Of a stretch of DNA of 64,000 nucleotides, positions 45,541 to 57,260 are shown one piece after another (position 1 is the first letter of the stretch; each line of letters begins with the position of its first letter). Source of the DNA: Urechis unicinctus. Lineage: Eukaryota > Annelida > Polychaeta > Xenopneusta > Urechidae. The stretch lies in NCBI GenBank assembly GCA_034190875.2, contig CM067355.1, positions 35,535,751 to 35,599,750 of the forward strand. Reading direction: 5' to 3'. The notes beneath the pieces are model-generated. The model searched no databases. It was not told where the DNA came from and saw nothing but the letters and a program-made list of their open reading frames with translations. The position numbers were made by a program, and so were the translations under genes.

Positions 45541-46111
45541 GGCTGCTTTTCAAGGGAATAGTTAATCTTGTCCTTGATTGCTTATTGCAGATTCAGTATT
45601 TTACATTCGCTACCGATATTATCTCAAGGAATTCCTTCAGTACTCAACAATAGCAAAGGTCACAATAACATGGTGGTTCAACAAAGGTCACTTGCTTCTG
45701 TTGTAACTTGACGCTGGGTGGGTGGTTGTATCCTGTACACACCGACGCCAAGTAGATAATTGAACCTTCAACATTAACAGTGCCAATGTCAATGAGACAA
45801 GTCTATCAACCAAGCCACCCCACAACTAGCTCCGGTGTAACGGTAACATGAATTTATACCGTTACGAAGAGTTAGTCAAACACAGTCGGCGATATCTCGT
45901 TTGGACTATATCTCGCGAAGGGCTACATTTCGCACCTAGAAAATAACATATATCAAGAGCCTTTACAAAAAATAGACCTTTCGCTCCAAAAAAACTTAAC
46001 ACCACTCGACGCTATTCTTCAATGAATGCCATCGATAGTTCGTTTCCGAACAAATCGCGATACGAGGTCTGCCATTTTGGAAACTATTAATTCTCGCGAT
46101 TTCCCGCATTG

Positions 46112-46348
46112 CCTTAGCATCCCAAGTGGGGGGCACTTACCCTAACTTGGATAGGAGTGTGCCGCGGGACCTCGAAATCCCGTACCCGTTGAACTCGTTG
46201 AGAATGAGAAAAAGTATACTCCATCGTACAAGGTATTATGCGATTGTCTAACCCGTCGTAAAAGTCGAGATGTCGAAAAAACCACCCCCTTCGTGCGGCA
46301 CATGTATACTATATCCTTACACTTAAGTGCCCCCCTCGGGCTTAGCAT
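46112..46348. mobile_element. 221-bp MITE with 8-bp target-site duplication
   Basis: The element spans 46120-46340. The left end is CCCAAGTGGGGGGCACTTA; the right end reverse-complements to CCCGAGGGGGGCACTTA. An inner pair TGTGCCGC/GCGGCACA extends the imperfect inverted repeat to about 55 bp. Both ends abut CTTAGCAT (46112-46119 and 46341-46348). The 8-bp duplication fits hAT, P or Merlin types; the superfamily is not assigned. No transposase. Confidence 0.8.
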
Positions 46349-47223
46349 TAGACTTCGTCATTCTGTAAACAAACATGTTGCTGTGTTTCTGACTTTTTAC
46401 CGCTTCCCAAATTGATCGAACTATAAATAATTACCATGGATGAAATCCCCCGCCGAAAAGGGATAAAATCGTCCGTAAAACATCATTGCATTCTATAACT
46501 CCATCACTTGTGTATGTTTTGTGCTTGGTAGTTGTCTGAATCGATCTAAAAATATTCGCATTGCGTTGTTTCGAAAAACGGTAAGACGTCTACGCAGACG
46601 TCTTGTAGGGCTACCCCACAACATATAAATACATTAAATCTCTGATAGTGCGACGCCAAGGAAATATCTCCAAATACGATGTTTTGAGCGGATGGATAAT
46701 TCCAATGATTGTGATTTCATACACGACAATGTTTAGTCCCTGCCTCTCAATCTGTCAGCATTGTGGACAAAATTATAAATCACCAATTTCGAGGGCATTT
46801 GTCCACCTTCGTCCGCGGTGTTTGTGAATACAGCGATCCATCTAGACCCCGGCCCTGGTGCCCCATGTAGTCTATATACCTGTATACCGGGAACTAAGGT
46901 CATTTGATACTGCTATTATTGAGATCATCACAGAGAATTACATATTTTTTTCCAGTTAGCCACAAAATATGTTGATTTTCTTATGTTGAAAATTGGAATA
47001 TTGACCTCAGAGCAGCACGAAGTCTTTTTTTAGTAGCATTAAAATTAAATTACTCCTGTCCTTTCCACAAGTTTATATGCCTTGTTTTCCGAAATCCCAA
47101 GCCCAAACCTAAATGATAATCTTGACGTCAAATCCTTCTATTCGACAATAGACATTACAGGGATCGTTTGGTTTCGTGTTTCGTGATGCGGCGTTCGTTC
47201 CGTAACAATGATTTACCCGCCAG

Positions 47224-47260
47224 ACATGCGCATTGGACCACTATTTTCCCGCGAAAACAC
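47224..47260 (+). promoter_or_regulatory. Promoter-like cluster: NRF1-type, CCAAT and E2F-type motifs
   Basis: Within about 35 bp: CATGCGCA (NRF1-like half), ATTGG (inverted CCAAT) and TTTTCCCGCGAAAA (palindromic E2F-type site, 47244-47257). The cluster lies about 220 bp upstream of the ATG at 47474. Motif identities are from established consensus sequences; activity is inferred. Confidence 0.5.
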
Positions 47261-47473
47261 CACGGAACCCTTGTTTACGATCAAATCTAGGTGAAGTTAA
47301 TGAGATGTAGCCCATTCCCATTGGTGTAATTTTGACCCCATGTGTCATGTGACCTCTTCCTGTCTCGTAATCTACTAAAGCACGTTGTTTTCTGAAATTG
47401 GACGACCGTTGTTTATTTCAACCAAGAGAAGGAAAAACTTTTAATACGGTTAGTAAACACTTCGAACTGAGCA

Positions 47474-48363
47474 ATGTCAAAATCAAAACGTGGCAGCGAA
47501 TCGTCAAGTGAATCCCAGAAACGGCCGAGAAGAGCTAAACATGAGGCTCACAGATGTTATTTGGATTCCGATGCAGAGGGTAATTCGCTGGAAGTTGACG
47601 GTGTTATGAAAGTTCTTCGGCGATATGAAGAATCGGACGGAGGCATTAACTGCTGTGTTTGTGGTGAGATTCTGACATATATTTTAGTTTAGTTATAGAA
47701 ACATGCTTAAATATATTTATTTAGCCGCAAATACGATTCGAACGCGTTAACAAAATTGACGACTATGGTTTGTTTACAGTTGCCCTTTAAACTGTCAAGA
47801 GGTCTTAGTCTATGCGCTTTGTCCTGACCTCATTTCAGTTATCTGATTCGACCACATCTGTTGATGACTGAAGCCAATTTCATATCTTCTATACAACGCT
47901 TATTATACGCTCTTAATTGTTTTCAGTTATTACTGTACTTGCTGTAATATTTTCAGGGAAGCTCTACAAGAGCAAGGTATGCCTGACGAAGCACCTTTGG
48001 GAGCATAGTGTCTATTGGGATCTGTTTGAGGGTGCAAAAAACCACGAGCGGGTGTTGTCCATCCAAGCTGCCATCATTCTTTACACTGGCTTCCATGAGA
48101 AAGAAGAAACGCCTGAAATGGACCATCTACTTGTCACATCACCCCACGAGAAAAAACAGAAATCTCCTGAAAAAGCATCTAATTCACCAAATAACCAGCT
48201 AAAAACACCTCAGAAGAGGAAATCAAAGAAAAGCTTGGTTCCATGTCGGAAACGCATCCGACTTGACTCTGGTTCAGATTCTGGAATATCATCATCTTCC
48301 GATATTGAGTATGCTGTCCCGTATCACCATTCCAAGACTGACGCTGGCATCACTGGCTGTTGA
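47474..48363 (+). CDS. Small C2H2-finger nuclear protein, two exons, uncharacterised
   Basis: Exons 47474-47663 and 47957-48363 join in phase 1 and give 198 aa. The N-terminus is basic and Ser-rich (KRGSESSSESQKRPRR). The splice junction completes one zinc finger, C60-x2-C63-x12-H76-x3-H80 (CCVCGKLYKSKVCLTKH, LWEH). It is followed directly by a helix-like segment YWDLFEGAKNHERVLSIQAA. The tail is Lys/Ser-rich with two basic clusters typical of nuclear localisation. From memory, the pattern CLTKHxWEH..W plus a KHxxV..AA segment also occurs in uncharacterised fungal C2H2 proteins, which would make it an old family. Function unknown. The promoter carries an E2F-type site. Confidence 0.8.
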
Positions 48364-48611
48364 ATCATATACCATGTGTGGGTACTCATTTCTGCGTTCT
48401 GTTTGCTGTTGCAGACTCAGAACCAACAAAGAAAAGACTGCCTTGTACGGAATACTTTTTTGTTATGATCATTTAGAAGTTATGTTGTTTTCAGTTAATG
48501 CTTTATATATATTTTACTATTGAAAGTTTGTTAAGTTGAATATTTGGTTGTGCTGTGGTTATAGCTTCAAGTTTGTTCTGTTTATTATGTATTGTTTTGA
48601 AATTTGATTCA

Positions 48612-48617
48612 AATAAA
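48612..48617 (+). terminator. Candidate poly(A) signal for the C2H2 gene
   Basis: AATAAA in TTCAAATAAATG, about 250 bp after the stop codon. Confidence 0.6.
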
Positions 48618-48649
48618 TGTTTGTTGTAAGAAACTGAATGATAATGTCA

Positions 48650-50820
48650 TTCCTTGCCACAGAAAGAAATTCATTAGTTGCAATAATGTTGGCAGCATGA
48701 TTTGTGAAATTGTTTTCCTCTTTTTATCTTCATTTGGCTAAGGATCCAATAAAAATATGCTTTCATGTACTTACTTTCTTTGAGACTGGGAATTATATAT
48801 TCTTTCTATTTTTGGGATGAAATTATAATTTTGATTACATGGTTCTGCTTTATGTTGAATGAAAGGTTAAGCTGTTTCTGATTGTGAGTTAAGATTCACA
48901 AGTGGGAGTGTATTATATATATGCATGTGACAATGTTAGACCAAAAGATGCCAAATGATTTAGTTATACATATACAGTTTAGTAATATAGTTACATAGTT
49001 TCATATGCTTACATGTTATATTTTTTACAGGCCTGGTGTCTCCGAGAAAGTTTTGGAATTCTTGTATGCTCTTTCTTATGTGACATTTTTGCAGTTTTGG
49101 CTTATTCAAATTATCACTTGATAATCAGTCATTTTCTATTGGATTCATAAAGCTACTGTTTTGGTTCACTTGATTTAAGTGAACAAAATATTGAAATAAA
49201 GCAAATGCTTCCACTGATTTGATTTGATTTCATGCTTTTATTGTCATAATAAGAATCTTGCTATAAGCCTCTTTCATTAAAGTTTAATCGCATGAAATAA
49301 GTAATTTCACTTGTTGTTTGGCTGTTAGCTTGCATATAAATGAGATGAACGGGTACAATTAATTTAAGTGAAAACTTAAAGGTCAAGCACAATAACAAAA
49401 TAGATAACCATTCATCTTATCTGGGTTGTTGTTTCTTTCTCAAAAGTTATGGATCTGGATGAAGCAGACAAAATTGTCACTTGGTAAGGTTCATAATGCG
49501 CGCCTTCCGATGTTCTCGAAGTTACTATGCATTACTAGTGTGAGGCCCTGATAATAGAAAACGAAACTGAAACAGACTGCCTTCTACTCCAAGCAAGACG
49601 CGTCTTACATTTTGGTAAATCGGTGATTCTTAACTCTGTTTAAAATTAAACAGTTAATGAAATCTGAACAAATCTAGTTTATAATGACCCAATAAGAGCC
49701 CACGCAGCTGATCGGTTCTTTCTGAGGTTTTTTACTTTATTTGTGTAACTCCTTGTTCTATAGGCAAAGAAACTCCGCCTCTGACAGCTCAACGCTGTTT
49801 ACTAATTTCGATCTCTCATATCCGAGCTGAGGTGTCATCCGATCATCAAAACACCAGGGACGAGTTGCCTTGCCTTCTTGTTCTGAGGAAGCCATGACTT
49901 TTTCCCGCAATCACACAAATATAGATAGCCGTGCTAAAACATAGCGTGCTAACCAGACCTAACTATCCGACTATCCGCATCAGAGACCAATTGTAGGTCT
50001 ACAAACCAATGTGGGTTTTTTAAATTTTGTGTATGGTTGCGAAAATGATACATCTGTAATCCTTTCATGATATTGGAGATAACAAATCATCGAAAATTAA
50101 TCAATATTTGCACATTGACAATAGGTTATCTTGTTAAAAAAACATATTGAAATAAACAGCGGACCAGTTACAACAGATGTGCATCTTCATCGTTTTCTGG
50201 TATACAGAGGCATCTACCATGAGCAAAATTTGGTTAAAAATTCTTGTTCCTGCAAAAATCAGTTATCAGATGTAATAGCCATAAAAATATGTTGTGTCTC
50301 TGATTGGGATCTCATTACTAAGCCCAATAAGGACTTGGTTGAAGAAGTGTTATTTTATCAAACCGATATAATCTTAAATTTAACCACTCAGAATTGTTGT
50401 TTTAAACTGCATGGACCTTAATCTCCATACGCCACCAAACTGTGGCATATTGTATGCTATAAAATACACCACTAAATTATAGATGGCATGAAATTGTGTT
50501 ACTTTAGCCCTAGGGGAATATCATCATCTTGACTGGTTTTGATGCCTGTCTACCTATTATTAATGTTGTTTCATCTTTATACTTGTCATTCTGCTTGTAA
50601 TCACATGCTTAGGAAAGATTGTGGATGGGCCTGTGTTAAAGCCTATTTTAGTCAACTTCTGTGTTTGTGTTTCTGTTAAAGGATTTTTAAACCATCATAC
50701 CAACCAGCATTATGAACAGACATTCGCTCCAGCTGTAATAACAACGATTCTCAGCTGAAATAGCTGCTCCTTCCAGACTATAACAGCAGCTGTTCTTCCA
50801 AGCTGCTGTACTCTATTTTG
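48650..50820. other. Intergenic, AT-rich, one dispersed-repeat copy
   Basis: No supported exon. 49766-49867 is the short copy of the element seen at 28835-29455. A 97-codon ORF at 50131-50421 has protein-like composition but no start context, partner exon or recognised domain. Confidence 0.45.
49766..49867 (+). mobile_element. Dispersed element, short (internally deleted) copy
   Basis: AAGAAACTCCGCCTCTGACAG and TTTCGATCTCTCA are followed almost at once by TCATCCGATCATCAAAACAC and CAGGGACGAGTTG. These are the same two ends that lie about 500 bp apart at 28835-29455. Confidence 0.55.
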
Positions 50821-50826
50821 TATGTG

Positions 50827-53800
50827 ATGGAGTCATCTGGAGCTGATGATGAGAGTTATTCCAATGAGCTAACCACATCCTACAACCAGATTTCACTCCT
50901 CCATGACCTGCAGAAGCTGGTGAACGACCGCGAGACAGCTGACGTGGTGTGTCTTGTCGGAGAAAACCAAACACCATTCTATGCTCACAAACTTCTCCTC
51001 TGGGCAAGGTGTGAAGTGCGATCACTCTATACAATTGTGTTTTGGGGCATAGGGCAACAGCCAGAACAAAAAATTTAAAATGACTACAGTTGGGGCTAGG
51101 AATTTGTTAAATCTTATTTACTGTATTGACAAGTGAGGCAGGGTTGACTGTTCTTTACCTTGGGGAATATGAGTTTGTTGGCAATGAATATATGGCTGTG
51201 TATTGTGTTTCAGGTGCAGTGCCTTCAGGAAATACGAACTCCAGTTTTGGAAAAGCCGGACCAATCCAGGTCCTCTTACTTTCAAGTATCCGCAATACAA
51301 ACCGCATGTCTTCTCCACGGTGCTTAAATACATCTACACTGGAATTGTGAGTTATCACTGAGGCATTGTGAGATGGTCAGTTTAGACAGGTCTATATTAA
51401 GTATTTTCAGATTTGCTCAAATAGAATCATTCATCAGTGAAATGTGTGGTTGAAAATACTGTTTGGGTCTTGTCCCGTAACAAACCATGAGAGCTGTGGT
51501 TGTGTGGGTCTCCTATGGTTAATCAGCTCCTGTTCTCAGTAGTAAGAGTCTACTGTACTTACTGTTCTCAGTAGCAAGAGTCTACTGTACTTACTGTTCT
51601 CAGTGGAAGGAGTCTCCTGTACTTACTGTTCTCAATGGCAGGAGTCTGCTGTACTTACTCACTGTTCTCAGTGGCAGGAGTCTGTACTTACTGTTCTCAG
51701 TGGCAGGAGTCTGTACTCAATGGCAGGAGTCTGCTGTACTGTTCTCAATGGCAGGAGTCTGCTGTACTTACTACTGTTACTTACAGTGGCAGGAGTCTGC
51801 TGTACTTGTTCTCAGTGGCAGGAGTGTTCTCAGTGGCAGGAGTTTGATGTACTTACTGTTCTCAGTGGCAGGAGTCTGCTGTACTTACTGTTCTCAGTGG
51901 CAGGAGTCTGCTGTACTTACTGTTCTCAGTGGCAGGAGTCTGCTGTACTTACTGTTCTCAGTGGCAGGAGTCTGCTGTACTTACTGTCTCAATGGCAGAA
52001 GGAGTCTGCTGTACTTACTGTTCTCAATGGCAGGAGTCTGCTGTACTTACTGTTCTCAGTGGCAGGAGTCTGCTGTACTTACTGTTCTCAATGGCAGGAG
52101 TCTGTTGTACTTACTGTTCTCAGTGGCAGGAGTCTGCTGTACTTACTGTTCTCAATGGCAGAAGTCTGCTGTACTTACTGTTCTCAGTAGCAAGAGTCTG
52201 CTGTACTTATTCTCAGTGGCAGGAGTCTTCTGTACTCACTGTTTGGAAGCTGATTCTGTTAAATGGACTATACTGTTGTCATTACACTTGTCATAACGTG
52301 ACTTTTATGATATGCGGTAGCTGGAGTTTGAGGAGCCGTCGGTGTTTTCTACGCTGGTTCTGGCACGTGATCTGGGGGTGTCTGAGCTCCTCAAGCAGTG
52401 TGAGCGTTATGTGGAAAGCAGACTGAGTCAGGAGAACGTGTGTCTCTTCCTCACCGCGGCTCTACAGCTCCCCGACCAGCCAGACCAGCAACCAGGTGGC
52501 GCTTTGTCTTAATACTTCTCTATGTTCAACACAAACAACTGTCGGTTATTGTGCTGATATCTAAACGTACTGAGTTAGTTATATCAGTTAAAGATATATT
52601 TTGTATTCAGGATTTACCTCTGTCTTCAATTCAGTGTAATTATATCCTCTTCAGCAGAACCACAACACTACTTGATCCCAGTTGAAAGCTCTTTCTTTCC
52701 TTCAATATATACATTTATTGATTTGTTTCACAGTGAACCACCAAATTATTAGTATGTGATGATAGAAACAAGCCAGGATGGATTAAACATGGCATGTGTG
52801 GCCTGTGTGTATGTCAGTGGACAAAGAAGATGATTCTTTTGTCACGACCTGTTACTCTTACATTTGCCGTCACGCCTCGCTGTGTGTCACGTCACCCGGC
52901 TGGCTCCGCCTCCCCAAGCAGGCCGTCATCAAGCTCATTAGCTCACAGCAGGTCTTTTTTTTCAACAAGTTCAAAAATTTTTATAAACAGTTAACAAAGT
53001 CAACAGATGAACAATATTAACATGCAAATACAGGTTAATTGGTTAACAAAACTAACAAGTAAACAAAACCAACAGGTTAACAAAATTGCTGGGTAAGTAG
53101 AATCAATATATAGAAACAAATAACAGATCAAATGATGTCCATTCATCGTGATGGAAGAGTCCATTCATTGTGATGGAAGAGTCCATTCATGGTGCTTCTC
53201 CATATCATTTCAGCTTAATTTGGTAGATCACCACAGAAATGCTACATTAAAACTAATAGCATGTTGTACTGAGGTAGCCATCCTACATGGAGGACGTATC
53301 TTACCTCAGGGTGTGTCTAGTGTAATACAGGTGTGTGTGCGTTTGTAGTTTGCCCTGGAGGAAGATCAGGTGTGGAGAGCTGTCTTCGCTTGGGCAAGAT
53401 TCCAAGCCGATGTTCCGCTACTCACGAAACCCACTTCCTGGTCGCATCAAGAGCGCCACCGTGTGGCCGATGTGAGTTACGCTTGCCCAAAACTTAGTCT
53501 GTGTCTTGGTTTTTAAAATAAATTCTTTTCATCGATTGAGATGCAGGTTGACTTGAGTTGTGTCTTTGAGTGTCTGTCAGGAATCTGTGTCTCTGTGTCT
53601 GTCAGGAATCTGTTTTATTGTCTGGAATCTCTTTCATTGTCAGTAAACTGTGTTTTAGGAATATTTGTTTCATTGTCTGCAATCTGTTTTTCAGTGTCTT
53701 TCAGGAATCTGTATTTAAGTTTCTGTCAGGAATCTTTATGTCATTATCAGGAATCTGTTTTTCAGTGTCTGTCAGGAATCTGTGTTGAAGTATCTGTCAG

Positions 53801-56800
53801 GAATCTTTATGTCATTGTCAGAAATCTGTTTTTCAGTGTCTGTCAGGAATCTGTTTTTCAGTGTGTCAGAAATTTGGTTTTCAGTGTCTGTCAGGAATCT
53901 GTGTTTCAGTGTTTGTAAGGAATCTATGTCTCAGTGTGTGTCAGGAATCTGTGTTTCAGTGTCTGTCAGGAATCTGTATTTGAGTGCTTGTCAGAAATCT
54001 ATGTGTCATTGTCTTTCAGGAATCTGAGTTTCAGTGTCTGTCAGTGGTAGTCAGAAATCTTTGTGTCATTGTCAGTAATCTGTGTTACACTGTCTGTCAG
54101 GAATCAGTGTTTAAGTATCTGTGTCTCAGTATTCGTCAGGAATCTGTTTTATTGTCAGGAATCTGTGTCTCAGTGTCTGTCAGGAATCACCGAGCACATC
54201 AAGCTCCTACTTATCGACAGCACATTGTTTGCAGAAGAAGTGGAACCATGCGGTATTGTTGCCATGGAAACATCACTCGAAAGGTGTAAACACTGTTTCA
54301 TCTGTGCTTCATTATCTTTATCTATAAATACTCTTATTTCAACCATGTATAACTGTACTCACAACCACTAATTGTATCATAACGTTTGAGTCATTATGAT
54401 GCCCATTACAGGTATCGACTGGCTGCGCTGCCAGATAAGCTCATGGACCCAGAAATCACAGACCCGAGATTGAAGCCTCGCGTTGTACAGACCTGCTTCC
54501 ACAACACCAGCATACTGACCAATGACAAGCTTCGATTCCAACACTTACTCAATCAGTGGTCAGTTTGTATCTAAGAGGTTGTATTTGTTGGATCTGTAAT
54601 AACTATCTGGTTGGGTGGTTTTACGCTAAGAGCAGTGCTGTCCTGGTCCATCATGGGATGGCTGCTCTTTGACTTAGTTTTTGCCTCATTGAAAACGCAT
54701 GGAACATCATTCTTAATCTTTACTTTGTTTTGAATTCTGCTGGGATGTTTCCATTTGCCTTTATTCTGGTATTTTGGTTTGTTGAAAAGATTGTAATTCT
54801 AGTAAAGATAAAGAGGAAAGCATTTTTGACTTTGCTTGGCTTACTGTGACAATGAGGTTATAGTGAGGCTGTCTGATGTTCATTTAGGTTCGGAAAACCC
54901 AAGCAGGATTGGCGCTTGCTCTACAGGGCATCTGAACATGCATTTTCTGCCGAAGCTTTCCATGAGAAATGTGACGGCATCGCTCCCACCTATGTCATTG
55001 TGAAGGTAATAGCTTCGTACATCATACATACACTGATCTCTGGGATAGAATCTGAGCAAAGGAAGAAGGACAGTATCTGTATGTGATGGATTCAGTTTCT
55101 GTGATGGATTCAGTATCTGTGATGGATTCGGTATCTGTGGTGGATTCTGTATCTGTGGTGGATTCTGTATCTGTGGTGGATTCTGTATCTGTGGTGGATT
55201 CAGTATCTGTGGTGGATTCAGTATCTGTGGTGGATTCAGTATCTGTGATGGATTCTGTATCTGTGGTGGATTCAGTATCTGGGGTGGATTCTGTATCTGT
55301 GGTGGATTCAGTATCTGTGATGGATTCAGTATCAGTGATGGATTCAGTATCAGTGATGGATTCAGTTTCTGTGGTGGATTCAGTTTCTGTGATGGATTCA
55401 GTATCTGTGATGGATTCAGTATCTGTGGTGGATTCAGTTTCTGTGATGGATTCAGTATCTGTGATGGATTCAGTATCTGTGGTGGATAAAAGTGTATGTG
55501 ATGAATTCCGTATATATTCTTCAAAATAAATGGCTGGAGGTAGTATTTGTGATGGACTATGTGGTGTATACAGGGAGCTGGAGGTAGTATTTGTGATGGA
55601 CTATGTGGTGTATACAGTGGGCTGGAGGTAGTGTTTGTGATGGATTCTGTGGTGTATACAGGGGGCTGGAGGTAGTATTTGCGGAGGATTTAGTGATGTT
55701 CCGTGGTGCAGTGATACCCCAGTACAAGGCCGCTTCTTACCCTCACACAGGTCAGAGGTCATTACATGTCGTTCTTGTAATCTCTGAAATATTAGCTTGA
55801 CAGTGTCTCTACTGTAAATAATAACACTTGTTCTATGGCATTGAGGTCTCCCAGGTATGCCTGCTGTACCATTGACCTCATTTACCTGTTGCACCTGGTG
55901 ATGAACCTGGTTTGTGATGTGAGTGTTGTGTGGTGTTATCCAGGGCTTTCCTCTTCACCTTAGTTAATAACCAGGGCGTGGCAGCCACACAGTTTGACGT
56001 CGTTAACAGCAGCCTGGCCACACTCCATCATCCTGAGTAGGTCACCATAAGAGATCAAACCACAGGCACTCCAGTCTCAAATGGCTCCTCCTCCCTTACC
56101 TAGGGGCAATTTATGACTTGAGTGCCTTTGGGTCATACATGTGGGAAAATTATGATTATATAGAAGCTTTACATTAAAGGAGACAGCTTTATCAAAAGGA
56201 TGTGATTAATCTCCATGCAATCTGTGCTTCTGTAAAACCTGTTTCATCAGCTTTGCTTCTAAGCTAAGCCGTTCCTAATCATGAACCCTTGCTTAAACTG
56301 GTTCTCTATCCACTGAGGTGCCCAGCTGACACTGAGGTGCCCCGCTGACACTGAGGTGCCCAGCTGACTGAGGTGCCCTGCTGACACTGAGGTGCCCTGC
56401 TGACACTGAGGTGCCCAGCTGACACTGAGGTACCCCGCTGACACTGAGGTGCCCAGCTGACACTGAGGTGCCCAGCTGACACCGGTCGGGCTCCAGATTC
56501 ACCATTTTATATCATATAGATCTGAGTCAACCAAGCTAAAAGCAGCAGAGCTTTCAGGAAATTTAGTTTCAGCAATATAAACAGTGAAATAACTATACTG
56601 AAATTACTAGACAGTGAAATGATAAGACAGTGAACTAGACAGTGAAGTTATTAGACAGTGAAATAAATAGGTAGTGAAATAATTTGACAATAAAATAACT
56701 AGACAATGACATGATCAGACAATGACATGATCAGACAATGACATGATCAGACAAAGGGCTATTGATATATACTGTCTTTGTTTGCTGCAGGTTTGGGCCT

Positions 56801-56971
56801 GCATTCGGAGCGGGCTGTGACTTATGCCTGTGTGACAGCTGTGACTGTGACATGGAGAGTTACTCCAACCTGCCTCACAGCTACGATGGACCTCATGCTT
56901 CCTCCTCTATCCTCATGGGAGACTACAATTTCACCGTGCAGGAGTATGAGGTCTTCTCTACTAGTGGGTAG
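50827..56971 (+). CDS. BTB-BACK-TLDc protein, complete (11 exons)
   Basis: Exons: 50827-51008, 51214-51346, 52321-52495, 52818-52951, 53349-53471, 54195-54283, 54412-54558, 54888-55005, 55662-55750, 55944-56036, 56791-56971 (TAG). All junctions are in frame, giving 487 aa. The start is the first in-frame ATG (MESSGADDES). The BTB domain is about residues 25-135 (ETADVVCLVGENQTPFYAHK, FSTVLKYIYTGILEFEE). BACK is about 140-250 (FALEEDQVWRAVFAWARFQ). TLDc is about 328-485 (DWRLLYRASEHAFSAEAFH, GFSDVPW, AFLFTLVNNQGV, FTVQEYEVF). BTB-BACK suggests a CUL3 adaptor. TLDc is known from OXR1, NCOA7 and TBC1D24, in oxidative-stress protection and V-ATPase binding. The exon 6 acceptor was chosen for phase (ACCGAG/CAC). 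ATTAAA at 57526-57531 is a possible poly(A) signal. Confidence 0.92.
51540..52250. repeat. 31-33 bp minisatellite in BTB-TLDc intron 2
   Basis: About 22 copies of TGTACTTACTGTTCTCAGTG plus GCAGGAGTCTGC, with truncated units at 51680-51840. Each unit contains TGTTCTCAG, an acceptor-like string, but the real exon 3 acceptor (GCGGTAG) lies outside the array. Confidence 0.92.
53560..54190 (+). repeat. 25-bp array leading into BTB-TLDc exon 6
   Basis: About 22 units of GTGTCTGTCAGGAATCTGTG. The final unit runs into GGAATCACCGAG, immediately before exon 6. Each unit has a TCTGTCAG acceptor-like end. The acceptor that keeps the frame is 12 nt beyond the last array AG. Confidence 0.9.
55083..55490. 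repeat. 18-bp minisatellite in BTB-TLDc intron 8
   Basis: About 22 units of GATGGATTCAGTATCTGT. The 18-bp period keeps a VSVVDS frame open; treated as non-coding. Confidence 0.92.
55530..55690 (+). repeat. 44-bp array spanning the BTB-TLDc exon 9 acceptor
   Basis: TATACAG recurs at 55567, 55611 and 55655 (44-bp spacing), each followed by G(G/T)(A/G)GGCTGGAGGTAGT-type sequence. The third is the real acceptor of exon 9 (55662). A partial fourth copy lies at about 55531. Confidence 0.9.
56310..56485. repeat. 19-bp repeat in BTB-TLDc intron 10
   Basis: Nine copies of GACACTGAGGTGCCCAGCT-type sequence, followed by AGACAATGACATGATC repeats near 56700-56755. Confidence 0.9.
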
Positions 56972-56984
56972 TCATGTAGAAGCA

Positions 56985-57260
56985 GAAGGCTGAGTCATAT
57001 GGAAGCAGAGGGCGGAGTCATATGGAAGCAGAGGGCGGAGTCATGTGGAAGCAGAGGGTGGAGTCATATGGAAGCAGAGGGCGGAGTCATGTGGAAGCAG
57101 AGGGCGGAGTCTGTGGAAGCAGAGGGCGGAATCATGTGGAAGCAGAGGGTGGAGTCATGTGAAAGCAGAAGGCTGAGTCATGTGGAAGCAGAGGGCAGAG
57201 TCATGTGGAAGCAGAGGGTGGAGTCATATGGAAGCAGAGGGCTGAGTAAATTTGATTAAT
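56985..57260. repeat. 23-bp repeat just after the BTB-TLDc stop codon
   Basis: About 11 copies of GTCATGTGGAAGCAGAGGG, probably in the 3' UTR. Confidence 0.9.

Noticed and set aside
50131-50421. 96-residue plus-strand ORF with protein-like composition
   Set aside because: No recognised domain, no splice sites that connect it to neighbours, AT-rich context; left as unknown.
54880-55529. Minus- and plus-strand ORFs with NPPQIL or VSVVDS repeats
   Set aside because: Open only because the unit is 18 bp; located in a BTB-TLDc intron.
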